Positions 25,137 to 34,183 of a DNA stretch of 64,000 nucleotides are shown here, one piece after another. The position numbers and the translations under genes were made by a program. This DNA comes from Teichococcus aestuarii (lineage in GTDB: Bacteria > Pseudomonadota > Alphaproteobacteria > Acetobacterales > Acetobacteraceae), in contig NZ_PDOA01000007.1 of assembly GCF_003116135.1 (NCBI RefSeq), positions 1-64,000 of the forward strand, in the 5' to 3' direction. Position 1 is the stretch's first letter. Each line of letters begins with the position of its first letter. The notes beneath the pieces are model-generated. The model had not been told where the DNA came from. It saw only the letters and a list, made by a program, of their open reading frames with translations, and searched no databases.

Positions 25137-26242
25137 AGCCCCCCGCCTCCCGCTTCGGCACCCTGGCCCAGGCTGTCCGCGACCGGACCGCAATGACCGA
25201 CGCCGCGTCCGGCCGCCCTGCGGCGCCGGAAGGGGCCGGGGTGCACAGGCCTGCCGCGGCGCTGAACCTCGCGGCCGAGGGCCTGCGGGAGCGGGTGGTG
25301 CGGCTGGAGGCCGAGCTGGCCAAGGCCAGCACCGCCAATGCCGGGCTGGAGCGTGCGCTCGCCCATGCCCGTGATGCGGCCGGCAGGGCAGGGGACTCGG
25401 CCGACGAGTTCCTCTTCCTGGACCCTTCCGTGATCGCCGATCCCCTGCCGCGCGACAGGCTGCCAGGTGCCTTCGAAGGACCGGAGTTCACGGCGCTTCT
25501 GGAGGACATCCGCCACAACGGCCAGAACGACGCCATCACCGTCCGCCGCCAGCCGGAGGGGCGCTACGAGATCGCCGCCGGCCGCCGGAGGCTGGAAGCC
25601 TGCCGCCGCCTGGGCCTTTCCGTCCTCGCCCGCATCCGTGCCCTTGACGATGCGGCGATGCTGCGGGTGCAGTTCTCGGAGAACGAGCGGCGCGAGGACA
25701 TCTCGGCGCTGGAGCGTGCCCGCTGGTTCGCCGAGGTCCGCGCCCGGCTCGAGGGGCCGGGCCGGGAGCTTGCGGCGCAGTTCGGCCTCGATCCCTCGAC
25801 GCTCAGCCTCTACCTCCGGCTCTCGCGCTTTCCCGCCGAGATCATCGAGCGGCTGGAGGAGCCACGGCGCCTGGCCGTGCTGCGGGCCCGCCGGGTGATG
25901 GAAGCCGTCGAGGCCAGCCCGGACGCGCTGGCACGCATTCTGGAGGCCCTCGACGCTTATCGGCGCCAGGCGCAATCCGCCTTCGACCCGGATGAGCAGA
26001 TCGCGGTGTTGATGCGGGCCGCCGAGGGGCGCGGCAGCCGCCAGCCGGCGGCGCAGCCCGAGCCGCCCGAACGCCGCCATATCGTCCATGAGGGCCGCCG
26101 CATCGGAACCCTGACCCGCAATGGCGGGCAATGGGTGTTCCGCTTCGCCACCTCGCTGACCGATGAGACGGTGCACGCCATGGCGGATCGCCTGCCGGAA
26201 CTGGCGGCAGGGCTGCAGAAGCCGCGCCGCTCGGGCGGCTAG
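25133..26242 (+). CDS. parB: Plasmid partition protein ParB
   Basis: A 369-aa ParB/RepB-type DNA-binding protein. After a basic, coiled-coil N-terminus comes the ParB N domain (about 95-190), with GQNDAITVRR, AAGRRRLEACRRLG and the box ENERREDISALERARWF. A helix-turn-helix follows (LAAQFGLDPSTLSLYLRLSRF, about 220-240). It binds centromere sites and stimulates ParA. The start overlaps parA by ATGA, as usual for parAB. The centromere (parS) is not identified; the palindromes at 23828-23874 are candidates. It is convergent with the initiator gene, with 73 bp between. Confidence 0.92.
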   Translation: MKPPASRFGTLAQAVRDRTAMTDAASGRPAAPEGAGVHRPAAALNLAAEGLRERVVRLEAELAKASTANAGLERALAHARDAAGRAGDSADEFLFLDPSVIADPLPRDRLPGAFEGPEFTALLEDIRHNGQNDAITVRRQPEGRYEIAAGRRRLEACRRLGLSVLARIRALDDAAMLRVQFSENERREDISALERARWFAEVRARLEGPGRELAAQFGLDPSTLSLYLRLSRFPAEIIERLEEPRRLAVLRARRVMEAVEASPDALARILEALDAYRRQAQSAFDPDEQIAVLMRAAEGRGSRQPAAQPEPPERRHIVHEGRRIGTLTRNGGQWVFRFATSLTDETVHAMADRLPELAAGLQKPRRSGG

Positions 26243-26315
26243 GGCAGACGGGGCGGGCTGCCTGTGATCCTTCCCAGCGGCGGGGGGGCGGCAGGGTGTG
26301 ATCCCTGCAAGCCGC

Positions 26316-27350
26316 TCAGTGATGGATCGGGGGAGGGGAGGGCTCCAGCAGCAATCCCCGGTCGCTCACGCGCACCTTGGCGTTCTTGTAGGCGGACAAT
26401 GCCAGGTGCAGGGGTCCCTCGAACTGCGTCTTGAAGTTCTTGAGCGCGCCCACCTTGGAGCCGAACTGCCGCCACAGCCTGTCCCAGCCGATCGGCGTTT
26501 CCTTCTGCAGGGAGTGCAGCCGGTAGGCCAGCCAGAGATAGATGTCGATCGCCAGCGGCGAGGTGGTCAGGTCCCGCACCGCGGCGCGGTCCACCAGCAC
26601 CGGGTGCCGCCGCAACTCGTCGAAGAAGGCCTGGGAGAGAACCACGCGCTCCACGAGCCTGGCCGTCTTCTTGGAGCGTGGATCGGGCTCGCCCACATAG
26701 CTGAAGGCATCGACGAGGCGCTGGTTGACGATGACGCCCTTCTTGTCGTTGCCGAAGCTGAAGTCGACGGTGCAGCTCGCGAGGCGCTCCAGCTGCTCGG
26801 CCACCTTGCCGTTGCTCGGCCCGCCGCGGTTGATCCCGAGCCGGGCCACCACGGCGCTGGCCGAGCGCCCCATGTGGATCTCCCGGCTGCCACGCTCCAG
26901 CGCCTCGGTCTGCCAGTCGATCAGCAGGAGCCGCGCATAGCTGCCGAAGGGCACGCCGACATATTCCTGGCTGTTGTCGTCGCGCAGCCGCACGCCGGGG
27001 CGGACCAGGAGCCGGGCGAAATCGGTCTCGATCAGCCAGTTCTGGTCCCGGGGCTGGTCCCGGTGCGGCAGGCCGGCCAGGCACCATGCGGAGTAGCTGT
27101 AGCCGATCTCGCTGGTGCCCTCGAATTCGCGCACGATGGCGGAGGAGGCGGTGTCGGCGATCTGCCGCCCCATACGCCCGGCCAGCGCCTTCGGCAGGCT
27201 GGGCGGGCGCGGCTCGAGGATGGCTGTCTGGGCTGCCTTCACGGCTCCTTTGGCCCCCTTGGCCGCGACAATCCGGTGCACGCTGTTGTTAGGCCCGAAC
27301 AGGTCTCCCTGCTCGACGCTGCTGCCCGGCTTGTCATCTGGCTCGACCAT
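26316..27350 (-). CDS. repA: Iteron-type plasmid replication initiator (RepA family)
   Basis: A 344-aa initiator resembling the plasmid-encoded RepA family of alpha- and gammaproteobacterial plasmids. Recognisable stretches include WLIETDFARLLVRPGVRLRD, EIHMGRSASAVVARLGI and LAIDIYLWLAYRLH followed by GWDRLWRQFGS, consistent with winged-helix initiator domains. It should bind the iterons just upstream and recruit DnaA and helicase. The start is uncertain: ATG 27350 is preferred, while ATG 27401 would add 17 basic residues and place the start codon inside an iteron. Either way an iteron at the gene's 5' end suggests autoregulation by Rep binding. Confidence 0.85.
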   Translation of the reverse strand: MVEPDDKPGSSVEQGDLFGPNNSVHRIVAAKGAKGAVKAAQTAILEPRPPSLPKALAGRMGRQIADTASSAIVREFEGTSEIGYSYSAWCLAGLPHRDQPRDQNWLIETDFARLLVRPGVRLRDDNSQEYVGVPFGSYARLLLIDWQTEALERGSREIHMGRSASAVVARLGINRGGPSNGKVAEQLERLASCTVDFSFGNDKKGVIVNQRLVDAFSYVGEPDPRSKKTARLVERVVLSQAFFDELRRHPVLVDRAAVRDLTTSPLAIDIYLWLAYRLHSLQKETPIGWDRLWRQFGSKVGALKNFKTQFEGPLHLALSAYKNAKVRVSDRGLLLEPSPPPIHH

Positions 27351-27385
27351 GCGCCGCACCCTGCAACGCCGTTTCTCGTCCGTCG

Positions 27386-27720
27386 ATGTGAACCTTGCCA
27401 TCCAGCCCCGTCACGGGTCCTTCCCAGGTCTGTGAACCTTGCCAGCCCAGAGCAAGCCTAGGGGTAGAGGAGAGATTGTTATTGAAGAAGGGCTGGCAGG
27501 GTTCACGTGGATAACTCCACAACTCTCTGTAAAAAGACGATAAATCGGGAAATCCGGGTTCTGGCAAGGTTCACATCCCGGGCTTCCCGGCGCCTCCCGG
27601 CCGGCTGGCAAAGTTCACAAGAGACCCCTGGCCGCCCGCTTTGCGCCGGCTGGCAAAGTTCACACCGGGCACGCGAATCGGTGGAGGGAGGCAGAGCCCC
27701 TCGGCTGGCAAGGTTCACAT
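27386..27720. repeat. Seven iterons forming a plasmid replication origin (oriV)
   Basis: Seven copies of a 17-bp element, consensus TGTGAACCTTGCCAGCC. Two are in this orientation on the plus strand (27386-27400, truncated; 27431-27447). Five are inverted (GGCTGGCAAGGTTCACA: 27491-27507, 27559-27575, 27603-27619, 27648-27664, 27703-27719), with one-base variants such as AAAGTT. They lie directly upstream of the initiator gene. A+T-rich stretches at about 27455-27490 and 27510-27550 could be the melting region. The two opposite copies nearest the gene probably serve Rep autoregulation, the five others initiation. This is classic iteron-plasmid organisation. Confidence 0.92.
27506..27514 (-). 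other. DnaA box within the origin
   Basis: On the minus strand the sequence reads TTATCCACG, one mismatch from the DnaA consensus TTATCCACA. It partly overlaps the inner end of one iteron and borders an A+T-rich stretch, the usual position for a DnaA box in an iteron-controlled origin. A single nine-base match can arise by chance, but the location makes it credible. Confidence 0.65.
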
Positions 27721-27856
27721 ATGCCGGCCGCGCCTCTGCCTCGCGCACCGCCGGCTTGAGCGTGGGCGTGGGGACAGCCCTGCACAGATTTCATTGCTGT
27801 GACAGGAGGCAACGGTATAGACGAGTATGACCGAGTGGCACCCCGGAGCATGGCCG

Positions 27857-28126
27857 ATGTCGAGCAGCCTCGCGCTGAAGCTGGATGAGGAGACCCGCAG
27901 GCGACTGCAGGCGCTCGGCCAGTTGCGTGACCGCTCGCCGCACTGGCTGATGAAGAAGGCCGTGCTCGAGTATCTCGACCGCGAGGAAAGCTACGAGCAG
28001 GAGAAGCAGGAGGATCTGGCGCGCTGGGAACAGTACCGCCTGGCCGGGCGCGGCGTGCCGCACGCCTCGGTGCGGGAGTGGCTGGACAGCTTCGGAACGG
28101 AGAGCGGGCGACCTCGCCCTGAGTGA
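27857..28126 (+). CDS. RHH-type antitoxin (CopG/ParD-like)
   Basis: An 89-aa protein opening with SSSLALKLDEETRRRLQALG and then SPHWLMKKAVLEYLDREE, a ribbon-helix-helix fold of the CopG/RelB type used by antitoxins. The acidic, glutamate-rich C-terminal half would wrap the toxin. ATG 27857 is preferred because GGAG lies eight bases upstream; ATG 27827 would add ten residues without a ribosome site. The toxin gene follows 15 bases later. The pair lies next to the replication origin and probably stabilises the plasmid. Antitoxins of this class repress their own promoter. Confidence 0.85.
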   Translation: MSSSLALKLDEETRRRLQALGQLRDRSPHWLMKKAVLEYLDREESYEQEKQEDLARWEQYRLAGRGVPHASVREWLDSFGTESGRPRPE

Positions 28127-28141
28127 GCGCCGGACCACGAC

Positions 28142-28429
28142 ATGGCTGTCCTGACCTGGCTGCCGGAGGCGGTCGGCGCTCTTGAGCGCCTTCTTCTCCT
28201 TCTGCACGAGAGAAATCCCGAGGCGGCGCGGCGTGCCGCCCAGGCTGTCGCCCGCGCCGCGGACCGCCTGGCCGAAGGCGCCATCGGCCGCCCCCTGGCC
28301 GATGGCACGGGCCGGCGGGAGCTGGTGGTGCCTTTCGCCGGAACGGCATTCGGGCTGCGCTACCAGCTGGGGGAGGCGGGAACGGTGGTCATCCTTCGGG
28401 TCTGGCACGGCCAAGAGGAGCGCGCATGA
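28142..28429 (+). CDS. RelE/ParE-family toxin
   Basis: A 95-aa basic protein with the RelE/ParE superfamily ending VVILRVWHGQEERA and an N-terminal helix pair LERLLLLLHERNPEAARRAAQ, the standard plan of this toxin family. RelE members cleave mRNA on ribosomes and ParE members poison gyrase; the sequence does not decide which applies here. It is paired with the ribbon-helix-helix antitoxin immediately upstream and probably co-transcribed with it. Confidence 0.87.
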   Translation: MAVLTWLPEAVGALERLLLLLHERNPEAARRAAQAVARAADRLAEGAIGRPLADGTGRRELVVPFAGTAFGLRYQLGEAGTVVILRVWHGQEERA

Positions 28430-28729
28430 GCAGCTCGGCTTCGGGGCGGTTGAAGCCCTTGGCGGCGGGCCGGCGGCACCCCTGGCATGCCACCGCATCG
28501 CCGCCTTGCAGGCGGCGGGGGTTTTGGGAGCGGGAACGGCTCCCTAGATGAGGCAGGCGTCTGGCGGAGCGGACGCCCAGCTTTCCTTATGATCTCGCCC
28601 TCTAAAGTCGCGCCGCCGCGCGGCGGCGGGCTATGGCCTGCGGGCCGGCAGGCCCGGGACACTCCGGCGAGACACGATACGAGATGGGGCCTTCCCTGGT
28701 CCCCCAGCACGAACGAGACAGGTGAATCG
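28430..28729. other. Intergenic region before the sigma factor gene
   Basis: About 300 bases without a supported gene. There is a possible hairpin GGGAGC/GCTCCC around 28526-28543 that may end the toxin-antitoxin transcript. A G+C-rich palindromic stretch (CGCCGCCGCGCGGCGGCG, about 28611-28628) lies about 100 bases before the sigma factor start and may affect its expression. No clear promoter was assigned. Confidence 0.35.
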
Positions 28730-30565
<1,836 letters not shown>

Positions 30566-30591
30566 TAGGCCGGGCCTGAGCGTCGCCAGAG

Positions 30592-30621
30592 GCCGGGGGA
30601 AGCAACGCCCCCGGCTTTTTT
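30592..30621 (+). terminator. Rho-independent terminator after the sigma factor
   Basis: A perfect 8-bp stem, GCCGGGGG with CCCCCGGC, closes an 8-base loop and is followed at once by six T residues. It lies 27 bases after the sigma factor stop and ten bases before the 3' end of the convergent hydratase gene. Confidence 0.92.
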
Positions 30622-30630
30622 CGTGCCCGC

Positions 30631-31386
30631 TCAGACGATCGCGGTCTCGACCGTGCCCGCATTGCGGAAGCTGGCGCGGACCCGGGTGCCGGGCTTCACC
30701 AGCAGCAGGCCGGTGCAACTGCCGGTGGTGACCACCATGCCGGCCTTCAGCCCGCCGAGGCCGAGCGTGCCCTCATTGGCCAGCCATTGCAGCAGCCGGG
30801 TGGGCTCGCCCGCCGTGTTGCCGCCGACATGCTCCACCGCCACCTCGTCGTTGAAGGTCAGCCGCACGGGCTCGTTCGGCGGGTCGATGTGGCGCCAGGA
30901 TTCCAGCGCGGGGCCGACCACCAGCGCGCCGTGGTTGACCTGGTCCGCCACATGGCTCAGCGCGTCGGTGCAGTTGAGCGCGGTGAAGCGGGTGTCCACG
31001 ATCTCGATGGTGGGGTGCAGGCTGGCCACCGCCGCCATCACCTCCTCCCGGCTGTAGGGCGTCTCGCGCGGGGGCAGGTCGGCGCCCAGCCGGAAGCCGA
31101 TCTCCGCCTCGATGCCGGTGATGTTGAAATCGGCCGCGGCGAAGGGCGTGCTGTCGAAGCGCAGATTGCTGGCGTAGAGCGGCGCGCCGCTTGGCGTGGC
31201 CTGCGGCGTGGCGGCGCCGACCTTCCAGCCGCCGACCGGCCCCAGCGCCTCCGCCACCAGCGCCTGGATCGCCACGGCCTCCTCCTGCGTGGCGGGCCGG
31301 GCGCCCTCGGGCAGCGCGGCCAGCCAGCGGCGGCTGCGGCGTGCCTCCAGCAGGGCGGCTGCGGCGGCGGCAAGGTCTGTGGCCAT
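30631..31386 (-). CDS. 2-keto-4-pentenoate hydratase-like protein (MhpD family)
   Basis: A 251-aa protein of the fumarylacetoacetate-hydrolase superfamily, hydratase branch. GGWKVGAATP and FNITGIEAEIGFRLGADLPP carry the conserved metal-binding glutamates (the IEAEIGF segment), and VVTTGSCTGLLLVKPG near the C-terminus matches the final beta turn of MhpD/DmpE. These enzymes hydrate 2-hydroxypenta-2,4-dienoate in aromatic meta-cleavage pathways or carry out related decarboxylations. No other meta-cleavage gene is adjacent, so the true substrate is uncertain. ATG 31386 has GGAGATT eight bases upstream. It is divergent from the chemosensory operon. Confidence 0.82.
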   Translation of the reverse strand: MATDLAAAAAALLEARRSRRWLAALPEGARPATQEEAVAIQALVAEALGPVGGWKVGAATPQATPSGAPLYASNLRFDSTPFAAADFNITGIEAEIGFRLGADLPPRETPYSREEVMAAVASLHPTIEIVDTRFTALNCTDALSHVADQVNHGALVVGPALESWRHIDPPNEPVRLTFNDEVAVEHVGGNTAGEPTRLLQWLANEGTLGLGGLKAGMVVTTGSCTGLLLVKPGTRVRASFRNAGTVETAIV

Positions 31387-31449
31387 GAGCGAAATCTCCG
31401 GAATGTTATGCCCTATCCTGCCGCGCCCACGCCGCAGGGTCGAGGGGAG

Positions 31450-31473
31450 CCGGTTGGCGTGCGATACAACCGG
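31450..31473. promoter_or_regulatory. Inverted repeat in the chemosensory operon promoter region
   Basis: CCGGTT-N12-AACCGG, a perfect 6-bp inverted repeat spanning 24 bp, lies in the 123-bp divergent region between the hydratase and the first cheW, about 40 bases before the latter. Size and spacing suit a dimeric regulator. No binding protein is known. Confidence 0.45.
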
Positions 31474-31509
31474 TGGTAACCAAAACGCCGCAGCGGGAAA
31501 TCCTCTTTC

Positions 31510-32049
31510 GTGAACTGGCGCGCTATGACGGCCCTTCCAGCGGATCATTACGTGGTGATGCGTCTGGGCAGCCGGCGCTGTGCCCTGCCCTGCGCCGCGG
31601 TGCGCGAGGTGCTGCCGCTGCCGCGCCTCTGGCGGCCGCCGGGCCTGCCGCGCCCTCTGGCCGGCTTCATGAATCTCGCCGGCGAGGCGGTGCCGGTGCT
31701 GGACCTGCCGCGCCTCTTCGGCCTTGCCGCATCCGGCGACGCCGAGGACGCGCTGTACCGCCACCTGCTGCTGACTGGCGGGGAGGGGAAGCCGCTCCTG
31801 GCCCTGCTGGTGGACCGGGTGCTGGACATGCGGCGCATCCCGCCGGAGCGGCTGCGCCCCGTGCCGCCCGAGGCGACGCTGAATGGCTGTGCCACGGCCG
31901 AGATCGAGACGCCGGAAGGCTTCATCCACCTGCTGGCACCGGACCGCATCCTGCTGGCGCAGGAAGCCGCCACCCTGGCCACCCTGCGCGAGGGCGCGCA
32001 GTCCCGGCTGGCGGAGTGGGAAGGCGCGGGAAGGGAGGGCGCGGCATGA
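31510..32049 (+). CDS. cheW: CheW-like coupling protein (first copy)
   Basis: A 179-aa CheW-domain protein. YVVMRLGSRRCALPCAAVREVL opens the fold, and later segments GFMNLAGEAVPVLDLPRLFGL and LALLVDRVLDMRRIP follow the CheW pattern. It couples the receptor array to the CheA kinase. The GTG at 31510 is preceded only by a weak GGGA; ATG 31525 would remove five residues and is also possible. It is the first gene of an eight-gene operon with nearly all junctions overlapping, the next being cheR (ATGA). Confidence 0.88.
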   Translation: MNWRAMTALPADHYVVMRLGSRRCALPCAAVREVLPLPRLWRPPGLPRPLAGFMNLAGEAVPVLDLPRLFGLAASGDAEDALYRHLLLTGGEGKPLLALLVDRVLDMRRIPPERLRPVPPEATLNGCATAEIETPEGFIHLLAPDRILLAQEAATLATLREGAQSRLAEWEGAGREGAA

Positions 32050-33560
32050 CGCGCGCGGCGCCCGGGCCCTTCACGGCCACCCTGCTGCCGGACGCGGATT
32101 TCCTGGCGCTGAAGGCCGAGATCGTCGCCCGCACGGGCCACCACTACTACCAGGACAAGGACGAGCTGCTGTGGGAGCGGGTCCGGCGCCGGCTGCATGC
32201 CACCGGGCTGGTCGGCGCGGGCGCGTACCTGGCCCGGCTGCGGGACATGGCGCAGGGCGAGGCCGAATGGGCGGCGCTGGAGGCCGAGATCACCATCGGC
32301 GAGACCTTCTTCTTCCGCTATGCCGAGCAGTTCGCGGCGCTGGGCGAGACCATCCTGCCGGCCCTGCTGGAGCGGGCCCGCCCGCGGAGCCGGCTGCGCA
32401 TCTGGAGCGCCGGCTGCGCCAGCGGCGCGGAGCCGTACTCGGTGGCCATCCTGCTGCGCCGCCTGCTGGGCGAGGCCCTGCCGGACTGGCGGCTGTCCAT
32501 CCTGGGCACCGACCTGAACGAGGCGGTGCTGGAGACGGCACGGCAGGCGCGGTTCAGCCGCTGGGCGTTGCGGACCCTCTCGCCGGAGGAGTTGCAGCGG
32601 GACTTCATCCCCGCCGCCGATGGCCGCCACTGGCTGCTGCGGCCCCAGCACCGCGCCATGGTGCGCTTCGAGAAGCACAACCTGCTGAGTCTGCTGGACG
32701 GCACTTCTCCGCTCCAGTTCACGGATTACGACCTGATCCTCTGCCGCAACGTGCTGATCTACTTCCACCCCGAGGTGGTGCTGCGCATCGTCCGGGCCCT
32801 GTCGGAGCGGCTGCACGAGGGGGGCTGGCTGCTGCTGGGCCATGCCGAGCCCAACCCGGACTTCGCCGAGTTCCTGGAGGTCGTGAACCTGCCGGGCACC
32901 GTCGCCTATCGGCGGCGTGGGGAGACGGGCCTGGCGCCCCCCTCCGCCGCCACGGCTGCCGCACGGCCGTTGCCGGCCGGGTGGCCGGGCAGCCCGCCTG
33001 CCGTCACCAACCCGGCACCCTGGGTGCCGGTGGCACCCGCCTCGGCTTTCCCTCCGGGGCCAGCCCAGCCAGTGGCCGCTCCGCCGCGCCCTGCCGCGCC
33101 GCCCTCCACCGCGGCTGCGCAGGAGGACAGCGGCGCCGCCCGGCAGAGCGGCGCCGGCTGGCTGGACCAGGTGCGCGCCCAGGCCGACAGGGGCGACCTT
33201 CTCGCGGCCAGCCAGGCCTGCGCGGCCGGCCTGCGGGAATGGCCGCTCGACGCCGCCCTGCATTATTACGAGGGGCTGGTGCAGCGGGCCCTCGGCCAGC
33301 GTGCCGCCGCCGAGCGGGCCTTCCGCCGTGCCCTCTACCTGCGCAACGATTTCGTCATGGCGCACTATCAGCTGGGCCTGCTGCTGCTCGACGAGGGAGA
33401 GGCCGCCGCCGGACGGCGCGCCCTCGCCGTGGCGTCGCGCATCGCGCATGCGATGCCGCCGGACGAGACCGTGGAGGAGGGCGACGGCATGACCGCACGG
33501 GCGCTGCGCGAGACGGCGCGGCTGCATCTCGACACCCATCCCGCAGGGACGGCCCGCTGA
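32046..33560 (+). CDS. cheR: CheR methyltransferase with C-terminal TPR domain (WspC-like)
   Basis: A 504-aa protein. The N-terminal helical domain is followed by the SAM-binding methyltransferase (IWSAGCASGAEPYS near residue 120, then NVLIYFHPEVVLRIV). A proline/alanine-rich linker (about 295-360) leads to a tetratricopeptide domain (about 370-480) with the repeat ALHYYEGLVQRALGQRAAAE. It methylates glutamates of the receptor. Tethering through TPRs instead of a receptor pentapeptide fits the receptor here, which lacks that pentapeptide. The start overlaps cheW by ATGA. Confidence 0.9.
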   Translation: MTRAAPGPFTATLLPDADFLALKAEIVARTGHHYYQDKDELLWERVRRRLHATGLVGAGAYLARLRDMAQGEAEWAALEAEITIGETFFFRYAEQFAALGETILPALLERARPRSRLRIWSAGCASGAEPYSVAILLRRLLGEALPDWRLSILGTDLNEAVLETARQARFSRWALRTLSPEELQRDFIPAADGRHWLLRPQHRAMVRFEKHNLLSLLDGTSPLQFTDYDLILCRNVLIYFHPEVVLRIVRALSERLHEGGWLLLGHAEPNPDFAEFLEVVNLPGTVAYRRRGETGLAPPSAATAAARPLPAGWPGSPPAVTNPAPWVPVAPASAFPPGPAQPVAAPPRPAAPPSTAAAQEDSGAARQSGAGWLDQVRAQADRGDLLAASQACAAGLREWPLDAALHYYEGLVQRALGQRAAAERAFRRALYLRNDFVMAHYQLGLLLLDEGEAAAGRRALAVASRIAHAMPPDETVEEGDGMTARALRETARLHLDTHPAGTAR

Positions 33561-34183
33561 TGCCCGGCCGGACCCCCGCCGCGGCCTTGCCGTCGCTGCG
33601 CGCCCGTGCGGAGCGGCTGATGGATGAGCGCACGCGCAGCCTGGCCGGCCGGGCCCGCGCCGACGCCGCGCAGGACGCGGCCCATCCGGTCCTGTCCGTG
33701 ATCGCGTGTGCGCTGGGCGACGAGTTCTACGGCCTGCCCCTGGCCATGGCCGCGCATGTGCTGCCTGCCGCGCCCTGCGTGCCGCTGCCCGGTGCGCCGC
33801 CGGCGATGCTGGGGCTGCTCGGCCGCACCGGGCAGGTGTTCAGCGTGCTGGATCTTGGCCTGGCGCTTGGCCGCCCCGCCGCCCGGCCCGACGCGGCGGC
33901 CGACCCGGCGCTTCACGGGCGGATGATGGAGGGGCATGTCGTGCTGCTGCGCCACGCTCCGCGCCGCTTCGCCCTGCGCGTGGACCGTGTGCTGGGCGTG
34001 GCCGAGGTGGCCCCGCTGCAACAGCCCGGCCAGCCCGTGGCGGAGCGGATGGTGGCGGGCCATGCCTGGCTGCCTCCCGCCCTGGCCGGCGGCCGCCGGC
34101 CGGTGCTGGGCCTGATCGACATGGACCGCCTGCTGCAACCCTACCTGTCTTCTCCCGAGACTTTCCGGAGCGTGACGCCGTGA
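33560..34183 (+). CDS. CheW-like coupling protein (second copy, WspD-like)
   Basis: A 207-aa protein with a 40-residue N-terminal extension followed by a CheW domain (VIACALGDEFYGLPLAMAAH, LGLLGRTGQVFSVLDLGLAL, FALRVDRVLGVAEV). It starts within a TGATG overlap at the cheR stop. Two different CheW proteins flanking a CheR-TPR are characteristic of Wsp-type arrays, where the two couplers occupy different positions in the array. The stop is overlapped by the GTG of the receptor gene (GTGA). Confidence 0.82.
   Translation: MPGRTPAAALPSLRARAERLMDERTRSLAGRARADAAQDAAHPVLSVIACALGDEFYGLPLAMAAHVLPAAPCVPLPGAPPAMLGLLGRTGQVFSVLDLGLALGRPAARPDAAADPALHGRMMEGHVVLLRHAPRRFALRVDRVLGVAEVAPLQQPGQPVAERMVAGHAWLPPALAGGRRPVLGLIDMDRLLQPYLSSPETFRSVTP

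Noticed and set aside
23043-25193. A 716-codon minus-strand reading frame across parA
   Set aside because: Its N-terminal two thirds are antisense to parA; the DUF2786 domain begins at ATG 23765 behind AAGGAG.
23943-27350. repABC-type replication unit
   Set aside because: ParA and ParB are present, but the initiator is on the opposite strand, is RepA-like and has upstream iterons; no RepC-like gene follows parB.
27508-27514. DnaA-like match considered as evidence for a chromosomal oriC
   Set aside because: Only one box is seen, and it lies among iterons beside a plasmid initiator, so it belongs to a plasmid origin.
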